From contig JAQTUE010000018.1 in assembly GCA_028710415.1 (NCBI GenBank), positions 1 through 64,000 of the forward strand: a stretch of 64,000 nt of DNA, in the 5' to 3' direction. Shown one piece after another: positions 25,020-32,649 of the stretch. Position numbers and translations under genes: made by a program. Each line of letters starts with the position of its first letter. Positions within the stretch are counted from its first letter, which is position 1. This DNA is from Paludibacter sp. (GTDB lineage: Bacteria; Bacteroidota; Bacteroidia; Bacteroidales; Paludibacteraceae). The notes under the pieces were generated by a model that saw only the letters and a list, made by a program, of their open reading frames with translations, was not told where the DNA came from and searched no databases.

Positions 25020-27356
25020 TTAGTTTTTGACGTTGGATGGTTGGTCGGACATTTTCAGAATTAGTGTACCCCCGTTTACAATATCTGAAAAGTTAATAAA
25101 GGGTGTAGTCTGGGCTTTATCATTTAAGGTTGCTTTCTGAATGTAGATATTGGTTTTTGAATTATTGATTGTTTTAATGGTAAACTGTTTTCCTTTATAG
25201 TACTTAGGATTGAGACGGATGGTAATATCATCAAACAACGGACTTCCGATTTGCATTCCAGGTTTTGCATCAGTAAGTCCTTTCACATCGAAAAGTCCAA
25301 TACCGGCAAGCACAAACCATGCACCAAGTTGTCCCTGGTCTTCATCCTGTCCATACCCGTACCCATGAATGTATTCTGTTCCGTAAAACCGGTCACATAT
25401 GGCATGAACCCACTTTTGAGTGAGATAAGGTTTTCCTGAAAAATTAAACAACCAGGATATTTGCAGATTTGGTTCATTCCCATGATTATAGAGGGCTGCT
25501 AATCCCGAAAATGCATTTACCGTGGTACCGCCACCGAAACAACTTTCCTCAGACAAGGTGAATATGCTGTCCAACCGGTTATTGAATTTTTCACGGCCGA
25601 TGGTATCAATCAGGGCTTTAGGATTTTGTGGAACGTAGAATGTATATTGTGCTGCATTTCCTTCCTGAAAACCCCTCCAGGGCTCTGTAGGATTGAATGA
25701 TTCAATAAACCTGCCATCTGCCCCACGTGGACGCATATACTGTGTAGAAGGGTCATAGAGTTTTTTCCACCCATTCGACAGTTTTATCAGTTTTTGATAA
25801 TCGGCTGTCTTATGGAGTAGTTTGGCAAACTGAGCCACCGCATAAGAACTGTAGGAATACTCCAGGGTATGTGAAGCACCGAAACCGGAACCCGCAGAAA
25901 CTGTATTATATTCAATCGGGAGATAGGGAGAATAACCCCGTTTAACGAATTCACCAACATCCATTTTACCAGCTCCTTCGATTCTATCCCTGGATTCCAC
26001 TTCATTTTTTAAAGCGGCTTCATACGCAAGTTTCACATCATAATCGCGGATTCCGCAATTGTAAGCCGAAGCGATTGCCAATCCGGTAAAGTTCGTTCCA
26101 ACACCGGAAACATATTTGCTGTTGGCAATCCCATCGCCCAACCATCCGGCATCTTTGTACATTAACAATTGACTTTGAATCCAATCGGAATAATACTCCG
26201 GATAAGCCAGTGCCCAAAGTTGGGTCAGGTTCCAGAAACCACCCCAGATGGCATCTGTGTTGTAATGGTTATGTTTGGGTTTCCCCTTTGAATCCAGTTC
26301 TATCTGTCCTATCTGACCATTATTTTGGGGATAGGCACCATTCACATCACTTGCCAACCCTCTGCCTAATAATGCGTGGTACAAGCCTGTGTAGAATTTG
26401 ACCTTATCAGAATCATTTGGTGAAGTAACAGTGATGCGTCCCAGATATTCATTCCATGTTTTGAATGAAGTCTCTTTTGCCTTGTCAAAAGTCAGATCCT
26501 TAGCTTCAGTTTTTAAATTCAACCGTGCATTGACAATGGATGTATATGAAAGTCCTATTTTAACAGTAATCATTTCATTCTTTGTGGTTGAAAATGTCAG
26601 ATAGATACCCGAACCTTCACCGGATATCTGCTTGTCTCCCGGAGATGTTTCACTGTGCCTGAATGTTCCCCATTTGGTAGGTTTATGATCTAGAACAGCA
26701 GTAAAATACATGGCAACCGTAGCGCCTTTCTGGTATTTTTTGACATATTCGGGTTCAGTAATCACATAGCCTTCTATATGTCCATCAGGCGTGTAGGTCA
26801 CATGTGCTTCTTTTACAGCACCACTTTCACCCTGCCTGTTTCCAATGTCGAAAAGAATGTGTGACTCAGTTGATTCAGGAAATGTATACCGTTGAAAACC
26901 GACTCTTTTGGTAGCCGTCAGTTCCGCCTTAATGTTGTAATCTTTCAATAGCACTGAGTAGTAACCCGAAGTAGCATGTTCGTCTTTCCTGTCGAAGCGA
27001 GAACGGTAACCTTCGTCAGGCTTTTCAAGAGTTCCCGGAACAGTCTGTAATTTGCCGGTTGTCGGTGCCAGCACGATTCCTCCAACCTGGAACTCATGAA
27101 AACTGGCAAATCCTTCAATGGATGCATCGCGTGAATCATATCCTACAGCTTCCCAACCTTGCAGGTTTCCGTAATGAGCATTGGTCGATGGTCCTAACTT
27201 TGCCATACCAAATGGTGCAGCTGCAGGTGTATAAAAGAACCAACGGCTGTGTGCAGTCCCTATATTCGGATGGACATACCGTGTAAGATCTTCGGAATAA
27301 CTATTCTGAACGACCAGCATGCCGATCAGCATTATCAATTTAATCTTCATTTTCAT
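25020..27356 (-). CDS. GH92 alpha-mannosidase
   Basis: The 778-aa protein has a signal peptide (MKMKIKLIMLIGMLVVQNSYS) without lipobox Cys, so it is probably periplasmic. It contains the GH92 N-terminal beta domain (YVHPNIGTAHSRWFFYTPAA, then APFGMAKLGP and FHEFQVGGIVLAPTTGKL) and the catalytic (alpha/alpha)6 domain with WGGFWNLTQLWALAYPE, YSYSSYAVAQFAK, and the C-terminal GQDEDQGQLGAWFVLAGIG loop, where GH92 enzymes hold acidic catalytic residues and calcium ligands. The family comprises exo-acting calcium-dependent alpha-mannosidases (1,2, 1,3, 1,4 or 1,6). Here it would trim mannose side chains from alpha-mannan. It is the last gene of the seven-gene operon starting at 37449. Confidence 0.93.
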   Translation of the reverse strand: MKMKIKLIMLIGMLVVQNSYSEDLTRYVHPNIGTAHSRWFFYTPAAAPFGMAKLGPSTNAHYGNLQGWEAVGYDSRDASIEGFASFHEFQVGGIVLAPTTGKLQTVPGTLEKPDEGYRSRFDRKDEHATSGYYSVLLKDYNIKAELTATKRVGFQRYTFPESTESHILFDIGNRQGESGAVKEAHVTYTPDGHIEGYVITEPEYVKKYQKGATVAMYFTAVLDHKPTKWGTFRHSETSPGDKQISGEGSGIYLTFSTTKNEMITVKIGLSYTSIVNARLNLKTEAKDLTFDKAKETSFKTWNEYLGRITVTSPNDSDKVKFYTGLYHALLGRGLASDVNGAYPQNNGQIGQIELDSKGKPKHNHYNTDAIWGGFWNLTQLWALAYPEYYSDWIQSQLLMYKDAGWLGDGIANSKYVSGVGTNFTGLAIASAYNCGIRDYDVKLAYEAALKNEVESRDRIEGAGKMDVGEFVKRGYSPYLPIEYNTVSAGSGFGASHTLEYSYSSYAVAQFAKLLHKTADYQKLIKLSNGWKKLYDPSTQYMRPRGADGRFIESFNPTEPWRGFQEGNAAQYTFYVPQNPKALIDTIGREKFNNRLDSIFTLSEESCFGGGTTVNAFSGLAALYNHGNEPNLQISWLFNFSGKPYLTQKWVHAICDRFYGTEYIHGYGYGQDEDQGQLGAWFVLAGIGLFDVKGLTDAKPGMQIGSPLFDDITIRLNPKYYKGKQFTIKTINNSKTNIYIQKATLNDKAQTTPFINFSDIVNGGTLILKMSDQPSNVKN

Positions 27357-27366
27357 ATAAATTGTA

Positions 27367-28542
27367 TTATTTCATTTCCCCTTTAATAATTGCAATACGG
27401 GCATAAAGTTCTGCCATACACGATTCATCCAGCAGCCATTTTGGTTGTTTCTTTTCATCCTTACGCCCGGTCCAGTCCTTATAAAGTAACCCTGATTCAT
27501 CACGGGCATTCTCCCAGGCCCAATCAGCACTGGTAATAATAGCATCAACGTATTTCGAATTATGATCCACAGCGTATAATTCCTGGTAACCCCTGAAAAG
27601 CACCACCGTAAACCAGGGTAAATCATCGATATAAGGAATTCCTTTATCTGTTTTCTTTACAAAATAATTGTAACTACCTTCTGCCAATCGCCTGGCATTT
27701 CTCAGGTATTTTTTATCACCTGTAATCTTGTACAATCTAACTGATGACTGAATCATGGTTCCTGTGTTGTAAGTGTAGAAAACTTTATCCGGCTTTCCAC
27801 TCACAGTGGATAGTGAATTCCAGATCACATGCAAGGTGCTGTCCTCCAAATGACTCATCATCCAGTTGTAAAACAATTTCCCTCTATCCAAATAGACTTT
27901 ATCATGTGTCATCTGATATAATTTCAGGCAGAATACAGTGGCTTTTCCATTGGAACAAGCCGGTTTCTGATCCCGAACACCTTCCAGCCAGCTCACACCT
28001 CCACCAAAATCATCACTCCAACCGCTGTTGATAAATGTAAAAACCTCCTCCGCTTTTATCAAATACTCCTTGTTTTTAGTTGTCCTGTAAGCATCGATCA
28101 GATCAATGCCAACTAATCCGTTATCATCATAATACCGGTCGCTTTTATCCAATCTTAGCGGATAAGCCTGATAGCCGGGTGGTGTGCGTTTTTTGTCATA
28201 ATAGTACCCGACAGCTGTAATCATGGAATCCTGAAATGCGATATACTTGTGTTTATTAAACTCCATCAATACGTTTGTTGCCGAAAAAACCCCACTCATA
28301 GGCCACAGAAAAGAAACCTCCTGAGCCTTCTTCCCTGTATTATCCTGGAAATAAGTCAAATCAGGCTTGTAGGTATTGGGATAATACTCTGAAAAAAGTC
28401 CGTATTTAGGTACCCGATACATATCCCATACTTTTTGGAATATCTGTTCCGCCCTGTCAAGATAGGGAGTTTTACGGGCTACGGCGTTCAAGGCAAAAAC
28501 CGAAAGAACCATTATAATCAGCACAAACTTTTTCATACTCAT
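27367..28542 (-). CDS. GH76 endo-alpha-1,6-mannanase (periplasmic)
   Basis: The 391-aa protein has a signal peptide (FVLIIMVLSVFALNAVA) and a GH76 (alpha/alpha)6 domain. The motif RYYDDNGLVGIDLI (about 136-149) supplies the two catalytic Asp; WLEGVRDQKPACSNGKA and YTYNTGTMIQSSVRLYK are the other conserved blocks. There is no Cys after the signal, so it probably acts in the periplasm on short alpha-1,6-mannan pieces, complementing the lipoprotein GH76 encoded directly upstream (8 bases apart). An ATG two codons downstream (MKKFV) is an equally good start. Confidence 0.92.
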   Translation of the reverse strand: MSMKKFVLIIMVLSVFALNAVARKTPYLDRAEQIFQKVWDMYRVPKYGLFSEYYPNTYKPDLTYFQDNTGKKAQEVSFLWPMSGVFSATNVLMEFNKHKYIAFQDSMITAVGYYYDKKRTPPGYQAYPLRLDKSDRYYDDNGLVGIDLIDAYRTTKNKEYLIKAEEVFTFINSGWSDDFGGGVSWLEGVRDQKPACSNGKATVFCLKLYQMTHDKVYLDRGKLFYNWMMSHLEDSTLHVIWNSLSTVSGKPDKVFYTYNTGTMIQSSVRLYKITGDKKYLRNARRLAEGSYNYFVKKTDKGIPYIDDLPWFTVVLFRGYQELYAVDHNSKYVDAIITSADWAWENARDESGLLYKDWTGRKDEKKQPKWLLDESCMAELYARIAIIKGEMK

Positions 28543-28550
28543 TTTTTTAT

Positions 28551-29762
28551 CTATTTGGCACTAAGAATTTCTTTTTTATAAAGAGACAATACACCATATG
28601 ATTCAACAACAGCAGCCTGATTTAACACCCAATAATATCTTTTCGGGTTTGCTCCCGTCCAGTCTTCATAGAAAAATCCATCGGCAGTGCGGGCTTTTTT
28701 ATACCCATTATTGATAAAATTATAATAAACCTGAATATAATTATCAGCATTACTATAAAGCGGTTGCAGGTCGATATACCCTCTGAGAAGTTTTGTATTA
28801 AACCAAGGGTCACTATCTGGATAGGTCAGGGCTATATTATTTCTCGATTTGACAAAATAATCATATGAACCCTGGGCAGAAGCAATGGCATCATTCAAAT
28901 ACATCTGATCCCCGGTTATCCGGTATAACCTGACACCATTCTGAATCATTACCCCGGTGTTGTATGTCCATTTCGTTTTATTTACTGCCCCGGATGAATT
29001 CATATCATTCCAATAGCATTTATCCGTTGGGTCGAGTAAATTTGCTTTCAACCAGGCATACTCGTTTTTGGCAAACGTAAGAACAGATGCTTTCTCTCCT
29101 GCAGGACAGGCATTATAGTATTCCAACAGGAACAGAGTGGCATATCCATTTGCACAAGCCGGCTTGTTGGAATTGGCATCATTGGCTATGTTTTTTTCAT
29201 CTTCATTCCACCACATGGCACCACCAAGCAAATCGTCTACTCCACTTTTCAGAAAAGTAACAATCACAGATGCCCTGTCCAGGAATCGTTGTTGGGTTGT
29301 TATGTTATACGCTTCCAACATACTGATTCCAACAATTGAATTGTCATCATAAAAACGCGTTCCTCCTCCCGTAGTTCCATTTGTTGAAGAACCATATCCA
29401 CCTATATTATTTCCATTGGCACCAGGTCTGAAATACTTCACATAATTATCAGCCAGTGAAGTATAATTTACATCATAACCGATCTGAGTTAATGAAGCCG
29501 CCCCGTTAAGAATACCCACGTATGACCACAAATAAGAGTTAGCAGGGTCCCCGGTTTGTATTGGGTTATTTTCCTTATAAAGACCGTTTGATAGCTTGTA
29601 CTTCTGGTTTATCAGATCAAAAATTTCTTTGGCCCTCGCATTACATTTTACTGTATCAGTTACAACCAATGGTACAAAAGGTGTTACCGGGATATAAGGT
29701 TCTGAACCATCTCCACAGGACATCATAAAAAATGTAGCACCTAATAATAGTAAATTTCTCAT
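28551..29762 (-). CDS. GH76 endo-alpha-1,6-mannanase lipoprotein
   Basis: The 403-aa product has a lipoprotein signal (MRNLLLLGATFFMMSC, Cys16, followed by GDGSEP), so it is likely anchored in the outer membrane and may face outward. The GH76 motif RFYDDNSIVGISMLEAY carries the catalytic Asp pair; WWNEDEKNIANDANSNKPAC and YNTGVMIQNGVRLYRITG are conserved. It would cut the alpha-1,6-linked mannan backbone at the surface before SusCD import. Its C-terminal third is the closest in-window relative of the relic at 23749-24402. Confidence 0.92.
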   Translation of the reverse strand: MRNLLLLGATFFMMSCGDGSEPYIPVTPFVPLVVTDTVKCNARAKEIFDLINQKYKLSNGLYKENNPIQTGDPANSYLWSYVGILNGAASLTQIGYDVNYTSLADNYVKYFRPGANGNNIGGYGSSTNGTTGGGTRFYDDNSIVGISMLEAYNITTQQRFLDRASVIVTFLKSGVDDLLGGAMWWNEDEKNIANDANSNKPACANGYATLFLLEYYNACPAGEKASVLTFAKNEYAWLKANLLDPTDKCYWNDMNSSGAVNKTKWTYNTGVMIQNGVRLYRITGDQMYLNDAIASAQGSYDYFVKSRNNIALTYPDSDPWFNTKLLRGYIDLQPLYSNADNYIQVYYNFINNGYKKARTADGFFYEDWTGANPKRYYWVLNQAAVVESYGVLSLYKKEILSAK

Positions 29763-29820
29763 TTTATTTGTTTTTTTACTCCTAAAGAGCAGACACTAAA
29801 AAAATGTTTTATTGAATTTT

Positions 29821-29854
29821 CATACAGCCTGAATCGAATCATTCAGACTGTATG
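29821..29854 (-). other. Hairpin between the SusE-like gene and GH76
   Basis: CATACAGCCTGAAT and ATTCAGACTGTATG pair over 13 of 14 positions with a six-base loop. It lies just after the SusE-like stop codon, without a T tract on the minus strand. It may stabilise or attenuate the operon mRNA between the membrane-protein and enzyme genes. Confidence 0.5.
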
Positions 29855-29862
29855 CAATTTGA

Positions 29863-31008
29863 TTATAATGGTTGGATATTTGAAAAAGTATGTATCATTA
29901 ATCCGTTTGCATCAGTATTAATGGTAATCGTACATTTTTTCATATCAAGCGATCCGCTCATTTTCCACAAGTGATCCCATTGAGACCATGGGAATTCAAC
30001 CAATTCGTAGAATGCAGGTGTTTCACTTCCCGTAGGTCGCTCTGTACTCACTCCATCTCTTCGTCCCCAACATTTATCAACTCCATTGACAGTTGCAATA
30101 AAATAATATCGCTCTTCAACCCAACTCAACCATGAAGGTGGATTTGTTTCAGGTCTGTCAGCAGAAATGAATTCAATGGAACAATTATCCCCTTTGAAAA
30201 TACCATTTTGTGTATAAGCCAGAGTACCTATCACACCATAGGTTGCACCCCATATAGCCCTGATATTGCTTATTTTATCAACAGTCATGGATTGGGTATT
30301 CAAATCTACGATAATCCTGTAAACTTCTCCGGCAGCATTTGCAGTGACATTATACGTTCCTGATCCTTCTTTAATTTTGCCAGCTTCATCGGGATAGCAA
30401 ACAAAAGCCGTTGAATCGGAAGTACTGCTCTTGAAAAAGATATTCCCGTTAACCGGAGCAGTTGTATAAATGATAAATACTCCTTCCCCTGAATTTCTCA
30501 TGGACAAACCACCCACTCCGTTATTTTCTGTTGCAGTTCCGTATAAATAAAGGGTATTTCCTGTATAGTCAATCCCGGCACCCCTCGTCACAGAAATGGT
30601 TCTGGTCAGATTTGAACCTTTCACTATTCCTCCTTTTGAGGCAGTGACCGTCCAGATAACTTTGCCTGTGCTTGAGGTGACAATACCTGCTTTTCGCGCT
30701 ATCGTATTCAGAAGTGCATTGTTCAGGGTCAGTCGGGGTTGAACTCCCTGGTCACTAAAGGTCCTGTATACAGGTTTTGAGAAATCACCACCTGCTTTAT
30801 CAAACAACACTTCATATGTTGTATACCCTTGCGAAGCACCTCCACCTGTCCAGGATAGTATGATATTATCCGGTGAGACTACATTTATGGTTACTGAATC
30901 TGCCGATACTAAGGTTGTAGGGACAGTGAAATCAGCTGAAAATTCATATTCTTTGCTACAACTCATAACCATCAGAGCGAATGTGACAATCCATATTATT
31001 TTTTTCAT
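29863..31008 (-). CDS. SusE-like outer-membrane glycan-binding lipoprotein
   Basis: From the ATG at 31008 the product (381 aa) has a lipoprotein signal MKKIIWIVTFALMVMSC, Cys17. The N-terminal part (about 25-130) is the SusE-type immunoglobulin-like domain (ILSWTGGGASQGYTTYEVLF, followed by an asparagine-rich turn and VIWTVTASKGG). The rest is two tandem starch-binding-like beta domains typical of SusE/SusF, with exposed Trp and Tyr residues suited to sugar binding. It would hold mannan at the cell surface next to SusD. A GTG further upstream (31035) overlaps the susD end and lacks the proper signal-peptide spacing. It stands third in the SusC-SusD-SusE order. Confidence 0.82.
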   Translation of the reverse strand: MKKIIWIVTFALMVMSCSKEYEFSADFTVPTTLVSADSVTINVVSPDNIILSWTGGGASQGYTTYEVLFDKAGGDFSKPVYRTFSDQGVQPRLTLNNALLNTIARKAGIVTSSTGKVIWTVTASKGGIVKGSNLTRTISVTRGAGIDYTGNTLYLYGTATENNGVGGLSMRNSGEGVFIIYTTAPVNGNIFFKSSTSDSTAFVCYPDEAGKIKEGSGTYNVTANAAGEVYRIIVDLNTQSMTVDKISNIRAIWGATYGVIGTLAYTQNGIFKGDNCSIEFISADRPETNPPSWLSWVEERYYFIATVNGVDKCWGRRDGVSTERPTGSETPAFYELVEFPWSQWDHLWKMSGSLDMKKCTITINTDANGLMIHTFSNIQPL

Positions 31009-31028
31009 AACATTTGTATATTTAATGA

Positions 31029-32636
31029 TTACCAATTTGGGTTTTGTGTAAGGCTCTTGTTTAAGTCTCTCTCAGTTTGTGGGATTGGCCACAAATAATG
31101 CTTCAGTTTATTGAAGGTTCTTTTTTCAATTTGAACAAAGCCATTGTCAGTTCCTACCAGATCGTTAGTTTTTAGCCCATGGCACCAACCATTCATAACT
31201 GTTTCAGCTGTCCGCCATCTAATAATGTCGTTATAGCGGAGTCCTTCGAAAGCAAGCTCTGAGCGACGTTCGCGACGGACAATATCAAGTAAGTCCTGTT
31301 GGGAACCTGCCGGAAAATTCAACGCCAAAGGATTGGTAAATCCGGCCCTGGTACGTAATTGTTTTATCGTTGCATTCCACGTTGTTGCATCCAAAGTTCC
31401 TGCTACTGCAGCAGCTTCTGCATTCATTAATAATATATCTGCATAGCGTATTAATATGATATTTAAACCGGAAGAAAGCTTTACAATCGTACTGTTATCT
31501 TTATCCCAATATTTCTTTAGATAAAAACCGGTTGGTGTACAATCCGAACTAAATCCGTATCCATCTTTATCGCTTCCTTTATCACAATTAATGATAGAAT
31601 AAGTGCCATCTGGCATTAAGTAGCTATTCCCTGTATAGATAATTGTGGCTGCTAAACGGGGGTCGCGGTTATCGTAGGGGGTTGCAGCTGAATAAACAGT
31701 GCTCTGATCGATTGGAAGCCCATCGGTAGCTACATAACTGTTGACCAATTCCTGAAGTGGAGCGAGGTTTGAATATCCACCCATCGATGGTGGAATAAAC
31801 TGATATTCTACGTTCTGCTCTCTTGTCGTCAACATATATTGAATATCAAGAATTACTTCAGGATTCCCTTCGTTAGCAGCGTAGAATAATCCCTCATAAC
31901 TTGGGAATAAACTAAACTGATTCTTACTTATTATATTATCAGTAATGGTTTTAACCTCAGGGTATCTACTATCAAATAACAACATTCTTGCCTCCAACCC
32001 CATGGCTGCATAACGCGTAATCCGACCTTTATCAGTTGCAGCATATGATTCAGGTAAATAATTATTCGTAATTATGTCTGTCAATTCAGCCAACAATTCT
32101 TTTACAACATCTGCTTTTGGTGTTCTAGCCAGCAATTGGGACTCGGCAATTGAGATTGTTTTAGTGAAAAATGGAATATCACCAAATTTTGAATACAACT
32201 CAAAATAAAGATATGCCCTGATCACTTTTGCTTCAGCAATGTATCTGTTTTTTAGTTCTGCAGTAAGCCCCGGCACTTTATCAATATTATCCAATAAGAT
32301 ATTACAGTTACGAATACCGGCATATTTACCCGACCAAACCGTTTGAACATAACCATCACTGGTTGAATATGACCCATTACCGATTGCCTGGTTTACAGCG
32401 AGACCTTTGCAGTATGCATTATCCGTAGCGGCATCACTATAGATCACTTCCTGAGCACTCATTAAGTTTGTGTAACAGGTATTTAAAGCATCTACTGCAG
32501 CCTCACTTTTATTCCAATACTGTTTATCACTTATTTGATCATAAGGAGTAACATTCATATCGACACAGGAAGTCGAGAAGAGTATAGTTAAAAATGAATA
32601 CGTAAGTATTCCGAGTATAAATTTATTATTTTTCAT
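31029..32636 (-). CDS. susD: SusD/RagB nutrient-binding lipoprotein
   Basis: The 535-aa protein has a lipoprotein signal (ILGILTYSFLTILFSTSC, Cys24), then the SusD-like N-terminal domain (YDQISDKQYWNKSEAAVDAL) and TPR-rich core with AEAKVIRAYLYFELYSKFGDIP and MAAMGLEARMLL-type helices. The C-terminal RagB/SusD domain ends with FEGLRYNDIIRWRTA, IPQTERDLNKSLTQNPNW. It forms the lid on the SusC transporter and captures the mannan oligosaccharide. The susC gene ends 13 bases upstream. Confidence 0.95.
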   Translation of the reverse strand: MKNNKFILGILTYSFLTILFSTSCVDMNVTPYDQISDKQYWNKSEAAVDALNTCYTNLMSAQEVIYSDAATDNAYCKGLAVNQAIGNGSYSTSDGYVQTVWSGKYAGIRNCNILLDNIDKVPGLTAELKNRYIAEAKVIRAYLYFELYSKFGDIPFFTKTISIAESQLLARTPKADVVKELLAELTDIITNNYLPESYAATDKGRITRYAAMGLEARMLLFDSRYPEVKTITDNIISKNQFSLFPSYEGLFYAANEGNPEVILDIQYMLTTREQNVEYQFIPPSMGGYSNLAPLQELVNSYVATDGLPIDQSTVYSAATPYDNRDPRLAATIIYTGNSYLMPDGTYSIINCDKGSDKDGYGFSSDCTPTGFYLKKYWDKDNSTIVKLSSGLNIILIRYADILLMNAEAAAVAGTLDATTWNATIKQLRTRAGFTNPLALNFPAGSQQDLLDIVRRERRSELAFEGLRYNDIIRWRTAETVMNGWCHGLKTNDLVGTDNGFVQIEKRTFNKLKHYLWPIPQTERDLNKSLTQNPNW

Positions 32637-32649
32637 GGTAGTATTCGAT

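Noticed and set aside
31009..31035. SusE-like protein starting at 31035
   Set aside because: It would put nine residues in front of the lipoprotein signal and overlap the susD stop; ATG at 31008 is better.
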